Origin: Clostridiales bacterium
GTDB lineage: Bacteria; Bacillota; Clostridia; Monoglobales; Firm-18
Length of the DNA stretch: 8,072 nt
Direction of reading: 5' to 3'
NCBI GenBank assembly: GCA_031255355.1
Contig: JAIRSR010000072.1
Location: 1 to 8,072, forward strand
In this document: positions 1 to 5,762 of the stretch, piece by piece
Position numbering within the stretch: position 1 is the first letter of the stretch
Layout: each line of letters begins with the position of its first letter
The notes under the pieces: generated by a model
What the model was told of the DNA's origin: nothing
The model's database searches: none
The model's input: only the letters and a program-made list of their open reading frames with translations
Made by a program: the position numbers and the translations under genes

Positions 1-1
1 G

Positions 2-709
2 TACACGGTAGAGGGGTATTACGCTACAGGCAAAAACGTCGCGTCGGTCGTCGTTGTTTACGAGGACGACAGTCTTGTCGAGGTGGACGCGTTATCGCCG
101 ACCGCGATTATTACCAATATTACGGATAAGTCCAACCCCGATAATTCCGATTATTCCAAGCAGTTGTCGCTCTTTGTGTTCGGCAGGGGCGCGGTAAGCG
201 GCGTTACCGAAAACCGTTGGGCGGAAGCGTCTGCGGTTCGGGACTTTGTTGTGGGCGACGTAATCCAATATACCCTCACTTCAGAGGATTATATCAACAG
301 CGATACGGTTGAGTTGGCATACGGCGTGACCGGAGCAATGGAAACTGTGGACAAAACACGGTCTACCGCAGGTATTACGACGCAGATTGTCAGCGGCTTG
401 CTGTATGACGCGGACGGTACGCGCATTTACTTGGCAAAGAAAAACAATATGGACGATATGGCGGACGTTGCGATTGCCGACGCGGAATCCTACGGAGTGG
501 ACGGCAACGCGAGGGTGTTCATGTACGACGCTACCAAGTCGGGAACCGAGAGGGTTGTTGATTTGGAAAACACTGCGGACCCGGTTTATGATTTAGGGAA
601 TCTGCACCAATATATCGACTACGCGGACGCCGCAGTCAAGAGAGCCGACGAGTTGTTTGTTTACAGATATGAGGCTGCCGTAAGGTTTATCTATATCGTA
701 AGGCGATAA
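2..709 (+). CDS. C-terminal part of a large, probably exported surface protein (5' end outside the window)
   Basis: The frame is open from base 2 to the TAA at 707-709, giving 235 residues with no stop, so the gene starts upstream of the window. A GTG at 83 is only an internal codon, with no ribosome binding site before it. The visible part is rich in Asp, Val, Thr and Tyr and in short beta-strand-like stretches, has almost no Cys, and has no membrane segment. It ends in a Tyr/Arg/Val-rich tail (ADELFVYRYEAAVRFIYIVR). That texture, and similar tails I recall from clostridial proteins carrying S-layer homology (SLH) repeats, suggest the end of a cell-surface or SLH-type protein. No SLH motif is visible in this fragment, so the family is inference. 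A strong terminator follows 50 bases after the stop, so this is the last gene of its transcript. It could also be an unrelated secreted protein. Confidence 0.75.
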   Translation, partial: YTVEGYYATGKNVASVVVVYEDDSLVEVDALSPTAIITNITDKSNPDNSDYSKQLSLFVFGRGAVSGVTENRWAEASAVRDFVVGDVIQYTLTSEDYINSDTVELAYGVTGAMETVDKTRSTAGITTQIVSGLLYDADGTRIYLAKKNNMDDMADVAIADAESYGVDGNARVFMYDATKSGTERVVDLENTADPVYDLGNLHQYIDYADAAVKRADELFVYRYEAAVRFIYIVRR

Positions 710-758
710 TGGATTTCGGCGGAACCCGCGCGAAACGCGTGAACTTTTGAATCAAACA

Positions 759-796
759 AAAACCCCCGGTTGCGAAAAAACGCGGTCGGGGGTTTT
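759..796 (+). terminator. Strong intrinsic terminator, probably bidirectional
   Basis: Bases 763-774 (CCCCCGGTTGCG) pair with 781-792 (CGCGGTCGGGGG) through a 12-bp stem with three G-U pairs around an AAAAAA loop. Flanking AAAA/TTTT at 759-762 and 793-796 can extend it. Read on the plus strand it is followed by TTTT and ends the surface-protein transcript. Read on the minus strand it is followed by a longer T-rich run (TTTTTGTTTG), so it may also back up termination of the Gx/NusG-II unit. Confidence 0.85.
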
Positions 797-982
797 GCTA
801 TAATGCCGCGACGCGGAGGTGACGCGGATGGAATATAAAAATACCGCCAAAAACGGCGGTGAGGTTGTTGTGAATATTTGAAAAGGTGTATACCTGAAAA
901 AGTATGAACGATTGCAAAAGGAAGTGTTGCGGGGGGAGGTGTTTGTTTTGCCGTCACTATAAAGTCACGTGATTCCCGCCGC
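797..982 (+). other. Convergent intergenic region with two doubtful micro-ORFs
   Basis: Two genes converge on the gap from 710 to 982, and its main content is their terminators. The plus strand also carries TGCTATAAT (796-804), which matches an extended -10 box but has no convincing -35. GGAGGTGA (815-822) then lies 5 bases before ATG 828, which opens a 17-codon frame to TGA 879-881. A second frame (ATG 904 to TGA 970-972, 22 residues) is Cys-rich, reading C-x3-CC-x3-C-x2-C-x-H, but its ribosome binding site is poor. A third SD-like run, GGGGGGAGGTG, lies at 931-941 with only a few codons after it. The 17-codon frame overlaps the minus-strand terminator hairpin. These may be chance, decayed gene remnants or real small peptides, and I cannot decide between them. 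Confidence 0.2.
830..860 (-). terminator. Intrinsic terminator of the NusG-II/Gx minus-strand unit
   Basis: ACCGCC at 843-848 and GGCGGT at 855-860 form a perfect 6-bp stem with a 6-base loop. Read on the minus strand the hairpin is followed directly by ATTTTTATATT (842-832), a good U-tract. It lies about 120 bases past the Gx stop codon, so the transcript has a moderately long 3' untranslated region. Confidence 0.75.
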
Positions 983-1513
983 TTACGGTTCGAGCCTGCG
1001 CAAGACCGGCAGGACGAGCCGCAATAACGACGCGGTTACCGTACCCGCCGCCACCCCCGCGATAAGCAGTACGGGGAGGTATGCCCACAGCGACAGCGAC
1101 GTGTAAATCAAAGAAACCGCCGCGAGTTGCCCGAGGTTATGCGCCACCGCGCCGGCGACGCTGATCATGAGGTAGGAGATTTTCTTTTGGAACAGGACAA
1201 CCGCCAACGACATCACCGCGAGGGCAAGCACTCCCCCGCACAGACTGACCGCGCCCGCGACCGCGCCGCGTGTGCAAAAAACGAACAACGCTTTCAAAAC
1301 CGCCGTCATGAACGCCCGCCGCTTGCCTAAAAAGAACAGCGCGTACATCACCGCGATGTTAGACAGCCCGAAGCGGATTCCCGGCACCGCGATAGGCGGC
1401 GGGAAAGAATTTTCAACGGCGGCAAGGACGATTGACACAGCAAAAAGCATCGCCGTCAAAGCCAGAAGCCGTGTTTTTTTTATGGTGGCGGGTACTCCGC
1501 TTTGCTCTTTCAT
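983..1513 (-). CDS. Gx transporter family / heptaprenyl diphosphate synthase component I-like membrane protein
   Basis: A 176-residue, very hydrophobic protein with five or six predicted membrane segments (roughly residues 14-33, 47-63, 67-82, 85-108, 112-136 and 143-168). It carries the hallmarks I associate with the Hpre_diP_synt_I / Gx transporter family: ENSFPPP at 34-40, PGIRFGLSN at 44-52 and AHNLGQL at 124-130. The RFGLSN-type motif resembles the small substrate-binding (S) subunits of ECF vitamin transporters. The old name, heptaprenyl diphosphate synthase component I, comes from sequence similarity; a membrane carrier role is more plausible from the structure. Its length is normal for the family. 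ATG 1513 has a GGAAGGGG site about 8 bases upstream. It follows the NusG-II gene by 79 bases on the same strand, a pairing common in Firmicutes and often linked to ApbE flavin transferases, Rnf or flavin-based extracellular electron transfer. The substrate is unknown. Confidence 0.88.
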   Translation of the reverse strand: MKEQSGVPATIKKTRLLALTAMLFAVSIVLAAVENSFPPPIAVPGIRFGLSNIAVMYALFFLGKRRAFMTAVLKALFVFCTRGAVAGAVSLCGGVLALAVMSLAVVLFQKKISYLMISVAGAVAHNLGQLAAVSLIYTSLSLWAYLPVLLIAGVAAGTVTASLLRLVLPVLRRLEP

Positions 1514-1592
1514 ACGCTACGCCCCTTCCGCTTCCGTCCCCGGTTGAGATATTAGACCTGTCCGCTCACCCTCGCGCGGCGGCGAAAACGGT

Positions 1593-1949
1593 CTATTCTG
1601 TGACGATTTTCAAAATAAGTTTGTTGGGCAAACAAGCGGCGGATTCTCCTGCATGGCGCAACCGCCCGGAGTGTACGCAAATTTTATCCGGGCAGTCGGA
1701 CTGCGCGAAGCAGATACTGCCGTCGCCGTACAGCCGGAACACTACATTTTCATGCCGTGGGATAGAAAACGTCCTATCGCCGCCGACGTTTAAGGCGACC
1801 GTTTCGACCAACTCTGCTTCGTAGTAAATTTCCGCTTTCGCGGACGCGCCCGGCAACGCGCCGTTGTACGCCGCCCGCGCCGCCCATACCGCCGCGCTGA
1901 CGGCGATAATCGCCGCGATACTCATGAAATCAGATTTTTTGAAAAACAT
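1593..1949 (-). CDS. NusG domain II-containing membrane-anchored protein
   Basis: A 118-residue protein with an N-terminal membrane anchor or uncleaved signal (MFFKKSDF, then hydrophobic residues 9-26), followed by a small extracytoplasmic beta domain. The NusG-II (DUF1312) signature is complete: C86-P-D-K-I-C91-V-H-S-G, then C106-L-P-N-K near the end, with an extra Cys at 80. The anchor places the domain outside the membrane, which rules out the transcription role of true NusG; only the fold name is shared. The start is supported by a GGGGG run at 1961-1957, 7 bases before the ATG. It is the first gene of a two-gene unit with the Gx-family protein and has its own sigma-A promoter. In Listeria and Enterococcus I recall similar genes (eetA/eetB) in the extracellular electron transfer locus, so a redox or flavin-related envelope role is a reasonable inference. 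No ApbE or FMN-binding protein is visible here. Confidence 0.88.
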   Translation of the reverse strand: MFFKKSDFMSIAAIIAVSAAVWAARAAYNGALPGASAKAEIYYEAELVETVALNVGGDRTFSIPRHENVVFRLYGDGSICFAQSDCPDKICVHSGRLRHAGESAACLPNKLILKIVTE

Positions 1950-1999
1950 AGCGGTTCCCCCGTGTTTTTAGTCAGGCTCTTAGGCTTTTGAATAGGTTT

Positions 2000-2028
2000 A
2001 ATATACCATAGCCCGCCTGAAAAGTCAA
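2000..2028 (-). promoter_or_regulatory. Sigma-A promoter of the NusG-II/Gx unit
   Basis: On the minus strand TTGACT (2028-2023) is followed by a 17-base spacer and TATATT (2005-2000). This is close to consensus with ideal spacing. The predicted start of transcription is near 1993, giving a 5' untranslated region of about 45 bases. It is divergent from the glycosidase promoter, with the two -35 boxes about 76 bases apart. I see no clear operator in between, only a weak GCCGCC/GGCGGT inverted repeat around 2029-2080. Confidence 0.8.
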
Positions 2029-2104
2029 GCCGCCGCCGTGAGGGGGCGTTTTTCGGGCGGTTTGTGTTTCCGTGAATTTATCCGTGTCCTTTTGCGGTAA
2101 TCTA

Positions 2105-2133
2105 TTGACATACGCGTTGGGATAATGTAAAAT
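2105..2133 (+). promoter_or_regulatory. Sigma-A promoter of the GH151-like glycosidase gene
   Basis: TTGACA (2105-2110, perfect -35), a 17-base spacer and TAAAAT (2128-2133). Transcription would begin near 2140, leaving a short leader of about 28 bases with GAAGGGGG (2153-2160) 7 bases before the ATG. I found no clear cre site (catabolite control) and no riboswitch-sized leader. Confidence 0.82.
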
Positions 2134-2167
2134 ACTCTAAAAGCGGTTATTTGAAGGGGGAAAATTT

Positions 2168-4147
2168 ATGAGGTTCAGGCAGGTGCATCTGGATTTTCAC
2201 ACGTCGGAAAAGGTGGAAAACATCGGGGAGGAGTTCTCGAAAGAGCAGTTTCAGCAAGCGTTGAAAGAGGGGCATGTCGATTCGATCACCGTGTTTTCAA
2301 AATGTCATCACGGCTGGGCGTATCACCCCTCGACCGCGAACGAAACGCATCCTCATTTGAAATTTGACCTCTTAAAAAGTCAGATTGACGCGGCGCATGA
2401 AATCGGCGTGAAAACGCCGGTCTATCTTTCGGCGGGGTTTGACGAAAAAATTGTAGAGCGGCACCCGCGCTGGCTGGTGCGCTCCAAGGAACAGATGACG
2501 GAGGACGCGCCGCAGTACGACCATCCGCACTATCATCGTTTTTGCATGAACACGCCCTACCTTGACGTACTCATTAAGCAGGTGGAGGAAGTCGCGCGGA
2601 ACTACGACGCGGACGGCATATTCCTTGACATTGTGGGTGAGAATCCGTGCTATTGCCCGACTTGCTTGCGGGACAGAATCGACGGCGGCGGCGACCCTTA
2701 CGACGCGCGTAACGCGTGGGCACACGCGCGGCAGGTGTACGCCGCTTACACGGCGGGTGTGAATGACGCGATCCGCCGCATACGCCCGGAACTGCCGATT
2801 TTCCACAACAGCGGACACATTTGGCGCGGCAGACGCGAACTGATGCGCGTGGATACCCATATCGAAACGGAATCCCTCCCCACGGGCGGGTGGGGGTATG
2901 ACCACTTCCCCATGTCCGCGCGGTATATTCAGCCGGTTTGCGCCGATATGGGTATGGAGTTCCTCGGCATGACAGGCAAATTTCATGAGTCGTGGGGGGA
3001 GTTCGGCGGCTTTAAGCACCCTAACGCGTTGTTGTATGAAACGGCGTTAGACCTTGCCAACGGCGCGAAATGCTCTGTTGGCGACCAACTGCACCCGGGC
3101 GGCAAGATGGATGCGGCAACGTACCGTCTCATCGGCACGGCTTACGCTTCGGTAGAGGAAAAAGAGCCGTGGTGCGGCAACGTCACGGGCGTTGCGGACG
3201 TCGGGCTTTTGTCGCAGGAGAGCGTTTTCGCGGCAAAGCAGGACGGCGGCGCGGCGCGGAGTTTTGTGCTTGACGGCGACGTGGGCGCGGTCAGGATTTT
3301 GTTAGAGGGGCATTATCTGTTTGACGTGATAGATTTGGATTTTGATTTTAACAAGTACAAGGTCATTATATTGCCGGATAGTATTACGGTTGACGGACGG
3401 CTGAAAGAAAAGTTAAAGGACTTTCGGGGGAAGATTCTTGCTTCCGGTCTGTCGGGGTTAGACGAAAACCAAAAGTTCGTGCCGGATTTGGGCGCGGAAT
3501 ACGTCGGAACAAGCGCGTATCAACCGACTTATCTGTCGCCGGAGTTCACGCTGAAAAATCTGTTGCCGTCGTGCTATATCGTGTACGGCGCGGCGCAAAA
3601 TGTCACACCGTCGGGAAATACGCTCGGCAAACTTGTCGATCCGTATTTTAACAGAACGGCGCGGGAGTTTTGCTCGCATTGGCACACCCCCGCCAATCCC
3701 GGCGATACGCACGCGGGAATCACGGCGGGCAAGGACGGCATTTATCTTTGCTGGGACGTGTTCGGCGACTACGCGGCGAAAGGCTCCCTCGCGGTAAAGG
3801 AAACGGTTTTTTGGTGCTTGGACAGGCTGCTGGACGGCGGGAAAACCGTGGAACTGCAAGGGTTCGGCGCACAAGGGGTGACGACGGTTATGGAGCAATC
3901 GGGCGAAAACCGCTATGTACATCATTTGGTTTACGCCGCGCCGGTGAAACGCGGGCGCGGGGTCGAGGTGATAGAGGATATTTTCCCGCTGTATCAGATT
4001 CAAGCCGCATTGCGCCTGCCGCGTGAAATCAAAAATGTTTCCCTTGCGCCGCAAGCGGAACGGTTGGACTTTACGCAAGAGGGCGGCGTGGTTCGCTATA
4101 CCGTGCCTGTGGTGGATTGCCACCAAATGGTAGTTTTGGAGTATTAA
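2168..4147 (+). CDS. GH151-like alpha-L-fucosidase (GHL6 catalytic domain plus beta-galactosidase trimerisation-like domain)
   Basis: A 659-residue cytoplasmic enzyme with no signal peptide or membrane segment. Residues 1 to about 335 form a TIM-barrel glycosidase domain of the GHL6 type. The opening RFRQVHLDFHTSE and the VFSKCHHGWAYHP block (42-54) match my memory of GH151 alpha-L-fucosidases, relatives of GH29 that remove alpha-L-fucose from glycans. DADGIFLDIVGENPC (147-161) looks like the strand carrying the nucleophile; Asp154 is my candidate by analogy with GH29. It is followed by CYCPTC (161-166), a possible metal-binding or structural cluster. The acid/base is unclear, with Glu234 and Glu278 as candidates. 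Residues about 340-520 resemble the flavodoxin-like trimerisation domain of GH42 beta-galactosidases. The last 80 or so form a small beta domain. The ATG has a strong RBS. The gene stands alone between its own promoter and terminator, so imported oligosaccharides are the likely substrate. The fold call is firm and fucose specificity is inferred. Confidence 0.85.
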   Translation: MRFRQVHLDFHTSEKVENIGEEFSKEQFQQALKEGHVDSITVFSKCHHGWAYHPSTANETHPHLKFDLLKSQIDAAHEIGVKTPVYLSAGFDEKIVERHPRWLVRSKEQMTEDAPQYDHPHYHRFCMNTPYLDVLIKQVEEVARNYDADGIFLDIVGENPCYCPTCLRDRIDGGGDPYDARNAWAHARQVYAAYTAGVNDAIRRIRPELPIFHNSGHIWRGRRELMRVDTHIETESLPTGGWGYDHFPMSARYIQPVCADMGMEFLGMTGKFHESWGEFGGFKHPNALLYETALDLANGAKCSVGDQLHPGGKMDAATYRLIGTAYASVEEKEPWCGNVTGVADVGLLSQESVFAAKQDGGAARSFVLDGDVGAVRILLEGHYLFDVIDLDFDFNKYKVIILPDSITVDGRLKEKLKDFRGKILASGLSGLDENQKFVPDLGAEYVGTSAYQPTYLSPEFTLKNLLPSCYIVYGAAQNVTPSGNTLGKLVDPYFNRTAREFCSHWHTPANPGDTHAGITAGKDGIYLCWDVFGDYAAKGSLAVKETVFWCLDRLLDGGKTVELQGFGAQGVTTVMEQSGENRYVHHLVYAAPVKRGRGVEVIEDIFPLYQIQAALRLPREIKNVSLAPQAERLDFTQEGGVVRYTVPVVDCHQMVVLEY

Positions 4148-4172
4148 AAATCATTAAACCACCGCGATATTA

Positions 4173-4218
4173 GGGCTGAACACTTTCCGCTTATGGAAAG
4201 GTTCAGTCCCTTTTTGTT
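4173..4218 (+). terminator. Strong intrinsic terminator after the glycosidase gene
   Basis: GGGCTGAAC (4173-4181) pairs with GTTCAGTCCC (4201-4210) with one bulged T. After one unpaired A, CTTTCC pairs with GGAAAG around a GCTTAT loop. TTTTTGTT follows at once. The long stem and U-tract make it one of the clearest terminators here. It starts 25 bases after the glycosidase stop and separates that gene from the peptidase gene. Confidence 0.92.
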
Positions 4219-4282
4219 TGCGGAACAGCCGCCGCAAGCACAAAAAAGCGTCTTTTTCCATAAGATGATGATAAAGAATCAG

Positions 4283-4293
4283 AAAGAGGTGAT
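4283..4293 (+). promoter_or_regulatory. Ribosome binding site that fixes the M14 peptidase start
   Basis: AAAGAGGTGAT is a near-perfect anti-16S match, with 8 bases between AGGTGA and ATG 4301. The same frame is open back to an ATG at 4193, but that codon lies in the loop and stem of the preceding terminator and has no SD site. ATG 4301 is therefore the start. Confidence 0.85.
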
Positions 4294-4300
4294 TGCTTCC

Positions 4301-5575
4301 ATGCGTACATTGCGTTTGGGCGATTTCGGTACGGACGTTATGGAACTGCAAGCGACGCTGTTAAAAACGAACTACGACCCCGGCCCGGTGGACGGGATTT
4401 TCGGGCAGCGTATGGCGCGGGCGGTCATGCGGGTACAGCGGAATTACGGCTTGGTTCCCGACGGCGTCGTCGGCGCAGCCACTTACCGCGCTTTGGAACG
4501 GTACCTGCTTGGCTATGACGCGTACACAGTCCGCCGGGGGGATACTTTTTACAGCATCGCGCGGCGGTATTACACCACCCCCGCGCTGATTGCCGCTGCC
4601 AACCCGGGGGTAAACCCGAACACGCTGCAAATCGGGCAGCGGATTACCGCGCCCTACGGCTTCAACGTGGTGGACACCAACATCAAATACACCTATGACA
4701 TTCTGGCGCGGGACATACAGGGCTTACGCGCCCGATACCCTTTTTTGGAAACGGGTTCCGCGGGGAAAAGTCTGTTGGGCAGAGATTTAACCTACCTGCG
4801 GCTTGGCACGGGCGAACGGCAGGTATTTTATAACGGCGTTCACCACGCGTTGGAGTGGATTACCGCGCCGTTGCTGATGAAGTTTATTGAGGAATTTTCA
4901 AAGGCATACGCGCTGGGGACGACGCTTAGCAGAGGGTACAATCCGCGCGAACTATGGCGCGGGAGCAGTATTTACATTCTTCCTATGGTGAACCCCGACG
5001 GCGCGGATTTGGTGTTGAACGGTCTTCGCGCGGACAATCCCGAATATCAAAATTTACTGCGCTGGAACAACGGCAGTGCGGATTTTTCCGCCGTGTGGCA
5101 GGCAAACAACAGGGGCGTAGACCTCAACCACAACTACAACGCCGCGTGGCAGAGTTCCAAGGACGCGGAAGCGGCATACGGCGTTACCGGGCCGGGGCCT
5201 ACGCGGTATTCGGGAACCGCGCCGGAATCGGAGCCGGAAGCCCGCGCGGTAGCGGAGTTCACGCGGTCGCGTGATTTTCGGCTGGTGATTGCCTACCACA
5301 GCCAAGGGCGGGTCATTTATTGGAACTTTATGGATATGGCACCGCCGGAGGGCAAAACCATTGGGGAAGCGTTTGCCGCCGCCACGGGTTACACCCTCGA
5401 CCAAACGTCGGGGATCGCTTCTTACGCGGGCTATAAGGATTGGTTTATTCAACGGTACCGCCGCCCGGGGTACACTTTTGAGGTAGGCTTGGGGCGCAAT
5501 CCGGTGCCGCTTGCGCAATTTGACAGAATTTACCGTGAAAATTTAGAGGCAATGCTGTTGGCGGCGGTGATTTAA
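4301..5575 (+). CDS. M14 zinc peptidase with peptidoglycan-binding and LysM domains (gamma-D-glutamyl-diamino acid endopeptidase type)
   Basis: A 424-residue enzyme. Residues 3-66 form a peptidoglycan-binding-1 domain (LRLGDFGTDVMELQ, then VDGIFG and PDGVVGAATYRAL). Residues 75-118 form one LysM domain (YTVRRGDTFYSIARRY to LQIGQRITAP). The rest is an M14 carboxypeptidase-fold catalytic domain. The active site is complete: zinc ligands H182-x-x-E185 (in HHALEW) and H333 (AYHSQG), Arg271 and Asn276 in NNRGVDLNHNY, and general base Glu394 in YTFEVGLG. The position that is Arg145 in carboxypeptidase A (VDLNRN) is His277, which fits peptidoglycan-type M14 enzymes rather than classical carboxypeptidases. 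The architecture resembles Bacillus sphaericus endopeptidase I and B. subtilis YqgT, which cut the gamma-D-Glu-diaminopimelate bond in cell-wall peptides. There is no signal peptide, so a cytoplasmic role in muropeptide recycling or in sporulation is likely. The exact bond cut is inferred. A promoter must lie between 4219 and 4283, but I cannot identify it. Confidence 0.9.
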   Translation: MRTLRLGDFGTDVMELQATLLKTNYDPGPVDGIFGQRMARAVMRVQRNYGLVPDGVVGAATYRALERYLLGYDAYTVRRGDTFYSIARRYYTTPALIAAANPGVNPNTLQIGQRITAPYGFNVVDTNIKYTYDILARDIQGLRARYPFLETGSAGKSLLGRDLTYLRLGTGERQVFYNGVHHALEWITAPLLMKFIEEFSKAYALGTTLSRGYNPRELWRGSSIYILPMVNPDGADLVLNGLRADNPEYQNLLRWNNGSADFSAVWQANNRGVDLNHNYNAAWQSSKDAEAAYGVTGPGPTRYSGTAPESEPEARAVAEFTRSRDFRLVIAYHSQGRVIYWNFMDMAPPEGKTIGEAFAAATGYTLDQTSGIASYAGYKDWFIQRYRRPGYTFEVGLGRNPVPLAQFDRIYRENLEAMLLAAVI

Positions 5576-5709
5576 TTCGCGCGGTGGAGCGCGGGCAACG
5601 GGGATTTATCCTCTGTTTGCGCTTCGTATTCCCCCGCCGCACCCCGCCCGAAATGCCGTCATAGCGCGAAAGTGTTTTAATATGGTATATTTCGTGAAAA
5701 AATTAGCGA

Positions 5710-5738
5710 TTGCATTCACAAATATATCATGCTATCAT
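5710..5738 (+). promoter_or_regulatory. Probable sigma-A promoter of the AraC-type regulator
   Basis: TTGCAT (5710-5715), a 17-base spacer, then TATCAT (5733-5738) preceded by TGC, which makes it an extended -10 box. Transcription would begin near 5745, within about 20 bases of GTG 5763, giving a very short leader. The promoter lies inside the longest open frame (from ATG 5682), which argues against that upstream start. Confidence 0.6.
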
Positions 5739-5743
5739 CTATG

Positions 5744-5759
5744 GGGAGGGGGCAGGGGG
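5744..5759 (+). promoter_or_regulatory. G-rich ribosome binding region before GTG 5763
   Basis: GGAGGGGG followed by CAGGGGGA gives two overlapping SD-like runs. The better GGAGG core ends about 13 bases before the GTG and the second run about 3 bases before it, so the spacing is not ideal for either. By contrast, ATG 5682 has no SD-like sequence upstream (only GCGAAAGTGTTTTA). Confidence 0.5.
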
Positions 5760-5762
5760 ATT

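Noticed and set aside
691..957. Minus-strand open frame of 88 codons downstream of the Gx gene
   Set aside because: It starts at a GTG without SD, runs through both terminators and into the 3' end of the surface-protein gene, and its sequence resembles no protein family.
2029..2080. Weak inverted repeat (AAGCCGCC ... GGCGGTTT) in the divergent promoter region
   Set aside because: It is short, has a G-U mismatch and a 30-base loop, and is not placed symmetrically on either promoter. It cannot be called an operator or terminator with confidence.
2372..3019. Long minus-strand frame inside the glycosidase gene (and a similar one at 3458-4126)
   Set aside because: These are shadows caused by GC-rich codon bias on the opposite strand. 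They are rich in Arg and His, lack SD sites, and lie over a gene with clear family motifs.
4250..4275. CATAAGATGA as a sporulation sigma-factor -10 box before the peptidase
   Set aside because: It matches the sigma-K/E consensus only in part and has no convincing -35 element at the right distance.
4193..4300. N-terminal extension of the M14 peptidase from ATG 4193
   Set aside because: The ATG lies in the terminator hairpin and has no SD, and the added residues are not a signal peptide. ATG 4301 has an excellent SD.
5054..5518. Minus-strand frame of 154 codons opposite the M14 catalytic domain
   Set aside because: The real catalytic motifs are on the plus strand; the product is Arg/Pro-rich and low in complexity.
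5582..5620. CGCGC/GCGCG hairpin after the peptidase stop as a terminator
   Set aside because: The stem is only about 5 bp and no U-tract follows; it is probably just GC-rich sequence.
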